NCBI GenBank assembly: GCA_032718475.1
Contig: JAUCBJ010001143.1
Span: 1 to 37,322, forward strand
Source of the DNA: Nemertoderma westbladi
Lineage: Eukaryota > Xenacoelomorpha > Nemertodermatida > Nemertodermatidae
Length of the DNA: 37,322 bases
Direction of reading: 5' to 3'
Notes under the pieces: generated by a model
The model's input: only the letters and a program-made list of their open reading frames with translations
What the model was told of the DNA's origin: nothing
Database searches by the model: none
In this document: piece after piece, positions 19,607 through 29,265 of the stretch
Numbering within the stretch: position 1 is the stretch's first letter
Layout of the letters: every line of letters begins with the position of its first letter
Position numbers and translations under genes: made by a program

Positions 19607-20195
19607 TCCTAAAGGCCCTCATTTGGGCATTTATTGATTAAATAGCCCTAATTTCGCCTTTATTGGATGTTTATAAATTAATATTATATGCTGTATGAAA
19701 GAATATATAAATTATTCTTGAAATTTTGAATTGTGTAAATTGTCAACTATAACCTTACGTAGGAACCCTATTTTAATTTCCAAAATAGGCATTCGTGTAG
19801 CAAGGTCATTGATTTCCAAATATAGACAACCTTAACGTAACCGCACTTATCGTGCTGCGCGAAGGACTGAACCCTGCTAAATATTACCAAAATCAAAATA
19901 TAGTATCAAAATTAGCTTATGAATATTAATTCAATCACATTTAAGTAATAATTTCCTTTGTAATCTATATTTGGCTCTCAGCCACTTTCTCAGTATCTGA
20001 CGTGCTGCATGAAGGCCTGTCAAGAAAATCGACTCTTCCTCACATTTTTACCGATAACTCGAGTTTGAGAAAAGATACAACAAAACGGTTTGCAGATTTG
20101 AAATCTGCATTAAATTGTGCACAAAATACAACCAGAAAAAAATTGAAATTTTTTCGCAAGGTGGGTTTGGTTTACCCGCCTCCCTTAATTGGATA
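19607..20195. other. No gene recognised
   Basis: AT-rich to about 19980. The open frame at 20002-20304 begins MLHEGLSRKSTLPHIF but runs straight into the MITE, so it is not a gene as such; a relic exon before 20196 is possible. Confidence 0.4.
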
Positions 20196-20482
20196 TACAG
20201 TCTGGGTCTCAAAGCACATCTGTTCGTTGAGATTTTCACAAAGTGGTCTAAAAGTCATTACATTACTCTCAATGGGCACTTGTAGTTCATGTAGAAACTT
20301 TTAGTAGGGATTCACCAAGTGATTTTCCGCTTGAATGCACTTTGCGATACTTTGAGCTCTTTGAGAAAACCACTTCGAGAAAATAAACATTGAGGACATG
20401 CTGATTGACAGCTCACTTTGAGATACTTTTAGCTCTTGGTGAAAATCTCAAAGAACAGATGCGCTTTGAGACCCGGACTGTA
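20196..20482. mobile_element. MITE with ~46-bp terminal inverted repeats
   Basis: The left end CAGTCTGGGTCTCAAAGC (20198 on) matches the reverse complement of the right end (to 20480) over about 46 bases with roughly four mismatches. Both ends are flanked by TA (20196-20197 and 20481-20482), the target duplication of Tc1/mariner-type transposases. It is 283 bp without TA and has no coding capacity of its own. Confidence 0.85.
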
Positions 20483-20595
20483 AATACTGCCCAACACCAG
20501 GGACGAGGATACCGTCAAAATATGCACAAACAAAATCATATTTACGTATCTTAGCATTTCTAAAAAAAATAACAATATATAAAGTAAAGTAAAAA

Positions 20596-20823
20596 GGTGG
20601 AGTAGCTCAGTTGATGGAGCGCCCGGCTTGCAATCTATTGGTTGTAAGTTCGATCCCCGCCAGGGTTCACTCAGCTTATCATCCACTGGGGTCGATAAAA
20701 TGAGGACCAGTTGAATTACTGGGAGCAAAACTTGGGATAGGAGTAGCGCCCACCCCTACCTTCGGGTAGAAGCTATCAAAAGAGGTGCCTTCGGGGCGCC
20801 TCCGGCTTCGGCCGACTGTTTGC
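20596..20823 (+). repeat. Full-length tRNA-derived SINE
   Basis: The tRNA-like head has an A box (TAGCTCAGTTGATGGAGC, 20603-20620) and a B box (GTTCGATCCCC, 20648-20658), with TGC where an anticodon would be. A unique body (CCACTGGGGTCGATAAAATG) and a 3' part with several short GC-rich hairpin words (GGGTAGGGG-type and CTCCGGCTTCGGCCG) follow, ending GACTGTTTGC. A second near-complete copy (26547-26773) and a truncated one (1078-1157) define the family; length is about 228 bp. Transcription by pol III and mobilisation by a partner LINE are inferred from the structure. Confidence 0.92.
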
Positions 20824-21729
20824 ATTTTTTAAAGTAAATCCATAAAATATGACGAACCAATAACCGCAGCATAGCAGCCTAATAGTGTGATCTGTGATAT
20901 ACTGTAGTACTGTACAGTATTTTATTGACATAGGCCCTACAGTATAAGTGACCATTATTTTACCGTACTGTGTTGGTGTGTCTGTCTGTCCAGAGAGAAA
21001 TATCTCCGTTATTTATCAATCAATAGAAACGAAATTTGGACAAGTATTAGATATACTGTATGTATAGTAGGCATGGCGACGGCTCATACAGACAATTGTG
21101 AATTGGGTGTCGAGATCGAATTTGTGCGATGTGAGTGTGGTAATAAGTACTGTACGGTAATAAAGTACTACTTTATAAAGGTAACAGGTCACAACACAAT
21201 CTGACAGACAGTATTATTATTGTACTGATTAAGTAGGAGGACCGTGAACCCTCCAGGCTTGCCAGCTTGTTTGAATTTATTGTGCTTCCCAACTCTAATT
21301 TCTATTCTCTATTTTCCTGCATATTGACTATTTTTGTTATATGACAGACATATATTTCTCGGTGAAGTTGGACTCAGTGCAATTACGTTTTATATTTGTT
21401 TTAGGTTAGCGTAATGTTGTATTTGTAACCAAGTAGCATAGAGGAACCCCTTGAAAATAAGCTGCAAAGCCTTAGGGGTAATTCTATGTTATGTCATAAA
21501 AATTCTATGTTTATGTCATACAATAACATTAACAATTGACAAGTATTGATTGTTTTTTCTTACATAGTTTAGAATTAAATCTATACTCGATTTTTCCCTG
21601 GTGATGGGTGAAATGATTAGTGTTTAGAAGACAGAGCTTGTAGCATATTGCATTTGCAGCGATTCGATTTAATATTATTTCCAATGTAATTGTAAGTGTG
21701 AAACAAATTTGAGACAAAATTAAAAACGA
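20824..21729. other. No gene recognised
   Basis: AT-rich sequence with GTACTGTA-type words as at the left end of the window, including a TGTCTGTCTGTCC run near 20980. No repeat or coding motif is recognised. Confidence 0.45.
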
Positions 21730-22152
21730 TTATAACATTAATCCTAGTCTGTCTAGTTGTGAGGTGTGAGCAATGGTTAAAACCTTGACAGGTGCCGGTA
21801 TTATGTTATCATTGGATGATATCTTCTTCCTTTTGGATGGTACGATGGAGGAAGTCGATTGGACATCTTCTGTGGTAATGGTTCCACCTTTCTTTACGTT
21901 CCTTCGTTTATGTTTATGTTTATTTTTGTTTTTAGAAGGATGGTGGTTGGGAGGATGGGGGTAGGAAGGATGGGTGTTGGAAAGATGGGGGTTGGAAAGA
22001 TGGGGGTTGGGAGGTTGCGGGTTGGAAGGATATGGGTTGGGAAGATCGGGGTTGGGAGGATGAGGGTAGGGACGATGTGGGTAGGAAGGATCCAGGTAAA
22101 AAGGAGGCAGGTGATACGGGTAGTATGGCCACGGATAACTAGATTGATCCAT
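21730..22152 (-). CDS. Pro/His/Tyr-rich ORF with a basic tract, unrecognised
   Basis: A 140-codon frame from ATG 22150-22152 to TAA 21730-21732. Residues ~1-75 are built of degenerate (N/Y)PHPPNP-type repeats with many Tyr and His. A strongly basic stretch (KNKNKHKHKRRNVKK, about residues 75-90) that could bind nucleic acid or act as a nuclear signal comes next, then a Ser/Lys segment. The plus strand over the same bases is a purine-rich GATGGGGGTTGG-like minisatellite, so the N-terminal repeat may reflect DNA slippage. It could be a Gag-like or structural protein; no family is recognised. Confidence 0.4.
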   Translation of the reverse strand: MDQSSYPWPYYPYHLPPFYLDPSYPHRPYPHPPNPDLPNPYPSNPQPPNPHLSNPHLSNTHPSYPHPPNHHPSKNKNKHKHKRRNVKKGGTITTEDVQSTSSIVPSKRKKISSNDNIIPAPVKVLTIAHTSQLDRLGLML

Positions 22153-22869
22153 ATTTCAGTTTCCCACTAGCCCATAAGTGGGACCATTCTCTAAAAATGT
22201 AGTTACAGTATGTTTGAAGCGCTGCTTCCCAATCAAACTCAGGTGGGGGAAATGCGATGATAGTTCGGTGCCACAGATGCCCATAGGTGGGTGTGGGTCA
22301 CAAGTGGTCATCGTCACTGTATTGAATTTAACAAAATGCGAAACGCCAGCAAACGTACAAACATTTCCATGGAGAAACGGTTCGACAGAATGATAGTATT
22401 GGGAGATGTTGAATGTAATGAGAATGTAGAATTGCCCTCCTGTTTACCACAACATCGGCGAGGTCTGCAAAGATTCTTAGATTTGATGACATGGGGATTG
22501 GATCAACAGTGGCTGTTTTTGAGCCCGAATTTAACGGGGCATTTTTCATAAAAGATAATAGTAATCCTATTATCAAATGTCCACGTTTTATGGACACATA
22601 ACCTCACCTTTTGGGTAAGTTCCTAAGTAATTCGTGGACTTTTGATTTTTATGACCCACCCTAATGCAGAGGCTCCAGGTTTAGCAACTACCTCCCTCAA
22701 CTTCGGCTGATGTTCAGGTAAGTTGTTACAGACCTTCTATATTTTCTCCTTTAATGTTGGAAATGCCTTGGCCTTTAATCGTGTCACAATGTGTCGCTGG
22801 GCTTCCTTTATGGCCACTGGGTATTCCAGCTCCATGTAGGGTTCGTTTTCTTCTTCCTGATCCATTGGT
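22153..22869. other. Overlapping weak open frames, no family
   Basis: Open frames on both strands cover 22291-22597 and 22726-23033. None shows a recognisable motif. The minus-strand reading around 22740-22870 (MDQEEENEPYMELEYPVAIK) is protein-like but overlaps the pogo-like scrap on the other strand. Confidence 0.35.
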
Positions 22870-22875
22870 AACGGT

Positions 22876-23082
22876 ATGGCTAATCCACCATTGCAAAAGA
22901 TGGAAAGCAAAGTTATCCTTAGGAAAACCATTGCCTTTACCATTGCAAGGGCAACTGCATGTAACACTACAGCAATTGAGAACTTCTTCCAATTATATGA
23001 GTCGAAAGTTAAAGAATTGGAAATAGAAGACAATGGAAGAGTGTTCCCGCCTTACATCATATTTAATGGATCCGAAGTTTAG
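22876..23082 (+). pseudogene. pogo/Tigger-like transposase scrap
   Basis: The frame reads LRKTIAFTIARATACNTTAI then ENFFQLYESK and, near its end, FPPYIIFNGSEV. This fits the junction between the DNA-binding region and the DDE domain of pogo-like transposases, where LSLRKPEATSLARA and FPP.RIFNVDETG motifs are expected. The first catalytic Asp of the NVDE motif would be replaced (NGSE) and a stop follows at once, so it is inactive. An adjacent frame still reads KAKLSLGKP at the left, indicating a frameshift near 22920. Both DDE remainder and terminal repeats are missing. Confidence 0.45.
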
Positions 23083-23219
23083 TTGGGATTTTGTTGGGTT
23101 TATTTTGTTGCTGTTGGATTTAGTTGGGAAGTATATTTTCTTATTTGGCACAAATCAAAAATAAATAATGATAAATAATACACTCGTTACTTACATTCCA
23201 CTATGCCTCGTACACAGCG

Positions 23220-23619
23220 ATGACTACAGAACCATTTTATTCATCTAACATTACTTATCTAGACCTACAACACCTATGCTCCTGTCCATCTAATCACCAA
23301 AACCACATACTACTAGCTGGGGACTCGCATTTCCGGAGCTTCACTGATCACTACAATTTCTGAACTGGCACCTACTGCTAATATCACTTATTACAAACCA
23401 CCTAATACTAAGAACTACATACAAACTCTACGCCAGTTCCAACATCTAACTAACTATTACCATAGTTCTGCTGTCCCTAATCCATGCCCAACATTCTTGC
23501 TTGTCGGGGGCAATGACCTTTACAACAGTGTGGAGATACATCTGAAATTGCAGGCCGCCACCAGCATCACTGCATTCCACACTGTTACAAGATCAAGCAT
23601 CGTTTGCCTGGAAGCTTAA
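23220..23619 (+). pseudogene. SGNH-hydrolase-like domain, copy 1
   Basis: From an ATG at 23220 the frame reads a Cys/His-containing lead and then ILLAGDSHFRSF, the GDS nucleophile block of SGNH/GDSL hydrolases, before a stop at 23361. One frame over, the reading continues to FLLVGGNDLYN, which matches the GxND block (Gly and Asn of the oxyanion hole), and ends at TAA 23617-23619. The C-terminal DxxH block is absent. SGNH domains occur in ORF1 of some CR1 LINEs and in some Ngaro-type tyrosine-recombinase retroelements; no RT or recombinase was found next to it. Confidence 0.55.
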
Positions 23620-23686
23620 GCACTCATGTAAGTGCCGGGGATTTTATTAAAATATATAGTCTTTCAATAGAATATATATATATGGT

Positions 23687-25037
23687 CTAGATAGATCTAT
23701 ATTGGAATATAGATCCTTCCGCTTCGTGTATTCGTTCCTCCTCTTCCAGTTCGCTTTTTAGTTTCTCCTCTTCCAGTTCACGTTTTCGTTTTTCCTCTTC
23801 CAGTTCGCGTTTTCGTTTTCGTTCCTCCCCTTCCGCCTCCAGTTTGCGTCTCTTTTTCTCAGCTTCATATTCTCGTTGCGAGCGTTCATCCTCAGCATGA
23901 TGATCCTGTAATATATTTTTGTTTTTCTCTAGGTCCCGATCCATTATCGATCTTCGTTGATATTCTGTTTCCATTTCGCTATGGATATCCTTTAGGATCT
24001 CTTTAGTTGTGGGGCTAGTGGGGGGATGACCACGATGTCTTCTTATTAATTCTTCCTCTCCCACTGCTTTGATATACATTTTGAGGTGTTTGCGGATCGC
24101 ATTTTCTTGTCCCGTTTGAGTTTCGGGTTCAGTTTGAGTATATCCTTCAATATCTCGGGCATCGATCAGAGATGGATGGTCAGAATCCAGAGTTTCAGGA
24201 CGAGGGGATTCGCCTTGGAAGGAGAGACAAGTATGCACTGACAAAGCGAATTTTACTATGTTTTCACTGGCTGCAGTCTCTATCACTGCAGCTCCAGTCT
24301 GAACGGTGGACTGATAGAAGGCGGAGAGGATTATCTGGATACGGATTATTCTCTCCTTAATGTCATAGAAGAGTGAAGGGGATTGTCTACGTTTGGGTCC
24401 CGTAAGGCGGTTTCAAAACTGGCGATTTGCTTAGCAAAACCAGCCTGAAATCCCCTTAGGGTCCTTCCCACTTTGGTTAAGGTCTGTGGGATCAGCTGGT
24501 ACCTTCAATGCTGTCAGTTCATCAGAAGTGGCAGAATGTAGTAGTGGAAAAAACTTATCCAATGCTGGATAATTATAATATCGCAATACAGCCTGTTGCA
24601 TCTCCGTGACGTATTTGAGCTTTAGACCCTTTTTCGGTGGCCCTGTAATTGTCAATGGCCCTTAGTAGGCCAATTAATAAACCTGGGGAAGGGGCCATAA
24701 GTGGGTCCATTCCTGACGACAGGTTTAAACCTGTGTCTGTGTCGACTTCTGTCTGGTCTAAGTCGGAGGTCGCAGTCACTCGCGGTTGGTCAGATTGTGA
24801 TTCGAGGCCAGTAGTGGGTTGGTTAGTTCTGGTGACGGGGGGATGGTCGATTTAGGTTTGAGGGCATAATGGGGTTACCTGTCGAGTTGAACTGGAATAT
24901 TCTGGTTCGGGCAATTCTCTAGTCGGAGATCTGTCCGGGTCGGAATGAATTGGTATCGCAGTTACGTCAAGGTTAGAGGTGTGGTCGCTAAGAGAACTGT
25001 GTGAGGCACTCTTGTTGATACTTGAACGATAAGACAT
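23687..25037 (-). pseudogene. Broken Gag-like coiled-coil gene
   Basis: Starting at ATG 25035-25037 (MSYRSSINKSASHSSLSDHT) the frame crosses one in-frame TAA near 24853 and is then followed through about three frameshifts (one in the A5G3 run near 24632, others near 24450 and 24380). Segments: a Ser/Thr-rich N-terminus, a helical region with VTEMQQAVLRYYNYPALDKF, IKERIIRIQIILSAFYQS, and a long charged coiled coil (ELEEEKRKRELEEEKLKSEL) up to the stop at 23687. The order is reminiscent of a Gag or other multimerising protein, but no family is recognised. It lies antisense between SGNH copies 1 and 2. Confidence 0.5.
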
Positions 25038-25211
25038 TTTGTTAGATTTTATTTTGAAGAGATTGTATTTTATTAACCCTTTAAATAATTATTATGCCTT
25101 CCCTTTATTATTTGTTGATACTTGAACGATAAGACATTTTGTTAGGTTTTATTTTGAAGAGATTGTATTTTATTAACCCTTTAAATAATTATTATGCCTT
25201 CCCTTTATTAT
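25012..25211. repeat. 100-bp tandem duplication over a start codon
   Basis: Units 25012-25111 and 25112-25211 differ at about one base. The unit includes the start codon and first eight codons of the minus-strand Gag-like gene plus its upstream sequence, so a second ATG with the same leader codons lies upstream, followed after nine codons by stops. Confidence 0.92.
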
Positions 25212-25759
25212 CGACCGTTTGTTGTAACAACAATAATGTATTACAAATAATTATTACAATTGCACCCAAATAAATAACATGGGATTAATTAGTTAATTCA
25301 GTCCACAAGTTAATCACCGGTAAATAGTAAATATATGACCGGTAATTTATTTGTCAGGAATAATGCCGTGACAAATATTCTGATTCAACGCTTGGTGGGG
25401 GAAGTTATTAGGTTTAACACACTACAATTTTGGAAAAATTACTTGCAATATGATTTGTCATGAGTGAATTCCCAATAATATTAGCTGCTTTCCTGCAATC
25501 CGGCATCGACCAGAAATCTCCATGATCTAAAAAAATTACAATTTATTAAATATTGCATTAATTAATTTAATTGCATTGAATGATTGATCTAATTAATAGC
25601 TACTTAAATCAGCCATTTTCTTTTTGCTGGATAATTGAATATATTTCATATAAATTTTCTAAATTTTTAAATTTTCTATATAAATGGAATGGCATATCAT
25701 ATTAACCGACAATTACCCAATCACCCCCAATATATTGCTATACTATCATTTATTGCTAT
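25212..25759. other. AT-rich intergenic segment
   Basis: Lies between the divergently oriented Gag-like gene (minus) and SGNH copy 2 (plus). It ends with TTTCTATATAAATGGAATG (about 25674), which is nearly repeated before SGNH copy 3 (TTTCTATATAAACGGAATG, about 27566), so the leader of copies 2 and 3 is also shared. TATATAAA in this word could serve as a TATA box. Confidence 0.45.
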
Positions 25760-26343
25760 CTATACATTGCAATGTCTCAATCGGTCCATGTTTGCAGCCA
25801 TCTGCGCATCCACGTAATCAGAATCATGGGTTCATCTCACCCAGCTATAGACTCTTCGGGTTTCTTGGCCATAATGATTGCAGTGTTGATTGTAACTTTG
25901 GCCTGCATCCAGCAGTTGCTCGAGTTCACTTTCAGCTGTGATGAGACATTGGGAGAAGAAACCCTGTATCATTGCTATAATGTTTGGAGGCAACGATCTG
26001 TGTGTGAGAAACAGATTTTGTTGTCACCAAATTGAAGGCAATGATTACAGAATATTCATCCAATGAGGCCTCCTCCGATTTATGGGCACAAATCGTCCCG
26101 CGGTCAATGCGCCTGAAGAGAATACCTGTGGACCCCGATTTTGATTCGGCGTGTGGCTACAAACAGCAGGATGGCGGCGTGGCTGAGGTAATACGAATAC
26201 GGCCGCATCATAACCATGAAAGGTGCTCTATGCCATCGGCTGCAGGGAGGAGCCTTGCTTACTCTGATGGCACACACCTTAGTGATGTCGGACAGTGCAA
26301 GTTGTATTGCACTATCCAGCATGCTCTACCTGCTGTGGTGTAG
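25760..26343 (+). pseudogene. SGNH-hydrolase-like domain, copy 2
   Basis: Reading needs three or more frameshifts. A block I relic (IMGSSHPAIDSS) and a conserved middle come first. CIIAIMFGGNDLC (about 25960-26000) is a GxND block. A helix (KLKAMITEYSS) and SDLWAQIVPRSM follow, then YSDGTHLSDVGQ, which fits the DxxH catalytic block, with TAG at 26341-26343. It aligns along its length with copy 3 (KPCI..I.FG.NDLC....DFVV.KL..M...YS). This is the only copy with a clear C-terminal catalytic block. Confidence 0.6.
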
Positions 26344-26546
26344 CGCCCACATTAAGTCCTAACAACCCAAACGGCCCTTTTAAGGGCCAATCTACTTGCT
26401 GTGGTTAGTGCCCACAGTAATTCCTATTTCTGAGTGGCTCTTTTAAATAAGGGCCCCACAATCAAATAATGAAAATAGCAGACAACTTACCGCAGAAAAC
26501 CGTGTGTGGGAGTGTGGGTCTGTGTATGTGGGGGTAGCAAAAAAAA

Positions 26547-26773
26547 GCAAACAGTCGGCCGAAGCCGGAGGCGACCCGAAGGCTCCTCTTTCGATAGCTG
26601 CTACCCGAGGGTAGGGGTGGGCGCTACTCCTATCCCAAGATTTGCTCCCAGTTATTTAACTGGTACTCATTTTATCGACCCCAGTGGATTAAAGGCTGAG
26701 TGGACCCTGGTGGGGCTGAACATACAACCAATAGATTGCAGGCCTGGTGCTCAACCAACTGAGCTACCCCGCC
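26547..26773 (-). repeat. Near full-length tRNA-derived SINE
   Basis: Minus-strand partner of the SINE at 20596-20823. The A box (TAGCTCAGTTGGTTGAGC) is intact, the B box is damaged (TGTTCAGCCCC), and the body and GACTGTTTGC end are kept. The left flank contains a run of A followed by GC (26538-26548), as for a 3' tail. Confidence 0.92.
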
Positions 26774-26781
26774 TTCAATGT

Positions 26782-26811
26782 TCTGTCTACCCCCATGTGG
26801 GGGTAGACAGA
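26782..26811. repeat. 14-bp perfect inverted repeat, 2-nt spacer
   Basis: The arms TCTGTCTACCCCCA and TGGGGGTAGACAGA are separated by TG, eight bases beyond the SINE head. The GTGGGGGTAG word also occurs on the other side of the SINE (about 26528-26537), so it may derive from flanking sequence duplicated or inverted around the insertion. Confidence 0.9.
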
Positions 26812-27037
26812 GTTAATTGATGGTTAGATTAGAACAGAGTGGATGGGTGGGGTTGGTAAGTGGGGGGGCAGAGCGTGAGGGTGTGGGGTGGGAGGTGAGG
26901 GTGAGACATGAGGGTGGGGGCTGGGGTTGTGGGTGAGAATTTTAGACAGGTAAATTACGTTATGATTACTGATGAAGGAGGATCTATATCTATAAACAGT
27001 AAAAGGCACTCATGGTCAAGCAGAAACCCACCAAGCT

Positions 27038-27266
27038 GTAACACACTCATGACCAAGATGAAACTCACTCATGACCGAGCTCTATCCCAGTTGTGACCAA
27101 GCGGTTACCTATTCATGACTGAGCTGTAACTCACTTGTGACCAAGCTGTAATTAACTTGCGACACAGCAGTAACAAACTTGTGACCGAGCTGTAACTCAC
27201 TTGTTACCGAGCTGTAACTCACTTGTTACCAAGCTGTGACCCTTTCATGACAGACCTGTAACTCAT
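27038..27266. repeat. Second 22-bp minisatellite, about 10 units
   Basis: Diverged units of GTAACTCACTTGTGACCAAGCT type, all 22 bp long, with partial units on the left from about 27000. The sequence is unrelated to the 22-bp array at 12674-13084 although the period is the same. Confidence 0.95.
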
Positions 27267-27672
27267 ATATATACCTCACTAAGCTAGATGTAGTAAGCCA
27301 ATCACAGCCCACCAGAAATTTAGGGAATACAGTAGTACCAGTACCTACAGTTGTAATATTGCAATCTAAAAACCAATGACTAGGCCTCGTTAAGCTCCAA
27401 ATCATTACCATATATGGTATTATTATTAGATTGGGAGGTGTGCTATTAACAGCCTTCAAGCAAAGAAATACATTACCAAACAATATCAAAAACTAATTAT
27501 CACATTTATTATGTAACAACATACAGTGAATTATCAGCTGCTATACCAACAGTATGGTATAACATTTCTATATAAACGGAATGCAGTATCATATACTTCG
27601 ACACTTAATCGACTATATAATTCTATATAATTCCAGTTATTATTACTAATAATATATATAATATTCTACAAA

Positions 27673-28326
27673 ATGACCCACACTTATCGTTCCCCCCTTG
27701 TCAATCCATCTTGCGTTTGTCATTACGACTTACGATTATGTCATTACATACACGAGATTAATATATTTTGGTCTTCCCATGCTGTTCATCTATCGAGCTT
27801 TGTAAACAGTCAAACAGAATGCAACTTCGCGAATGTTATGTTCCAGCCGTGCGCTGGGGTAACATTTGTGGACCACAATACCCATGAGATTATCCAACAA
27901 TGGCAGAATAAACCCTGCATCACTGTTATATTATTTGGAACCAATGATCTCTGTACTAACGATACAGATTTTGTTGTCTCCAAATTACAAACTATGGTGC
28001 AAGCTTATTCTGACAATGGATCCTCCTAGGTATTGTTGGCTCAAATGTTCCCCAGAGCGATACAGAGATGGGGCAGACCTGTCGACATTGATTACAATGT
28101 CAGGTGGAAGGCTGTCAATGGGAGGATGATGGCGTGGTTAAACAGATCATACTATAGATCCGCTATTGGGATTGGTGGCACATTAAGTCAGCAAGTTGAG
28201 GGCGGAAACGTCCTTGACTCGCGTGGTGTGGTATACATCTATCCGCCATTAGCCAAGGCAAGTTATAAGCCACACTACACCACGGACTGTTCACAGCTGT
28301 TAAATACTCGGAGACTCTTGTTCTAG
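27673..28326 (+). pseudogene. SGNH-hydrolase-like domain, copy 3
   Basis: The first frame from ATG 27673 runs to a stop at 28027-28029 and contains IFWSSHAVHLSSF (a changed GDS block), FQPCAGVTFVDH and ITVILFGTNDLC (GxND block). The next frame resumes VLLAQMFPRAIQRWGRPVDI and ends at TAG 28324-28326. The C-terminal block reads LDSRGVVYIYP, without the catalytic DxxH. It is clearly homologous to copy 2, sharing order and spacing of blocks, and shares the upstream CTATATAAA word. Confidence 0.6.
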
Positions 28327-28760
28327 AGATCAGATCCAATATTGCTCGATCCGTTTCCAACCACGCCTTTCTAGGTCTGGAATTTGTGGAGCAAATGACA
28401 TTGCCACGGACACCACGGTAATATACAGAGGACGTATAGGACTGCATGTGGGGGGCGACGACTGTACCATGTGACGAGTCTCTGATCCAATGGCAAAATT
28501 GCACGACACGGGACAGGGGTGGTACCAATACCACAATTACAGTTTGCCATTGGCTCATCCTAATGACGCCTTTTACTGAACTTAATACTGACAACACTAT
28601 GTTAGAGACTTTAGTTTGGATACTTTGTCATTCCTCACTGACACACCGAATTTTATTTACACTAGTAGATAGGAACCTGACAGCCAAGACGTTACTGACA
28701 GAGGTGATGGGGGATCTAAAAACAGTGGTTAAACACAAACTGACACATTCAACAGACTAA
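28327..28760 (+). CDS. Unrecognised ORF after SGNH copy 3
   Basis: Short protein-like frames (ARSVSNHAFLGLEFVEQMTL near 28336-28410) are followed by an open frame from 28446 to TAA 28758-28760 (TLVWILCHSSLTHRILFTLV, then a helical, Lys-rich end). They may be the continuation of the unit carrying SGNH copy 3, but frames change and no family is recognised. Confidence 0.25.
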
Positions 28761-29265
28761 TTAATTCAGTGTAAACTGACCTACGAAAGGCCTACGTATA
28801 AGGCCTACGTATAAGAATGCTACTAAAACAGTGGCACAGTGGAATAAGAGTAACATCAGTACAGTATTTGAGGTGTGAAAGTACTATGAGCGCTATTAAA
28901 ATTAAACTAACTAATTAAATTAAATTAATTAAACTACAAGATACGAGTTGTGAATCATACCAGTAACTACTGGGTAAAACTGAGTTATGAGTTCACAACC
29001 CAAAGAGACTTAAATGAATGTGTGAAGTACAGGTACATGGTTTAGATAGAAAGATCAAAGTATCAATAGAGGAACCAGTGGCCAAACCAAGGGGGTATCA
29101 TGTGGTTGTGCAATCTATCAGTTTTTACTTTACTTTACTTGCCGTTTTTCTTACTGGTTTTCTTCCCATTTCTTTATTATTAGTTTTTACATTCTTATTT
29201 TATCACCAGTTTTTAAATGCCTTTTTTTACCTGGTTTTTACTATTCATTTTTTCTTTGTTACCTA
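28761..29265. other. AT-rich, no gene recognised
   Basis: Includes a 15-bp duplication (GGCCTACGTATAAGG type, about 28788-28813), an AATTAA-rich stretch near 28900-28935 and a pyrimidine-rich segment (29100-29260) made of degenerate units related to the start of dispersed repeat B. Confidence 0.45.

Noticed and set aside
20596-20668. Functional tRNA gene
   Set aside because: A and B boxes are good, but the anticodon stem and acceptor pairing are poor, and the segment is the head of a SINE with other copies.
22328-22597. Minus-strand 89-aa gene
   Set aside because: It overlaps a plus-strand frame of similar length; neither has a motif or conserved pattern.
28163-28597. 144-aa minus-strand gene
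   Set aside because: It is the shadow of the plus-strand SGNH copy 3 and following frames and shows no motif.
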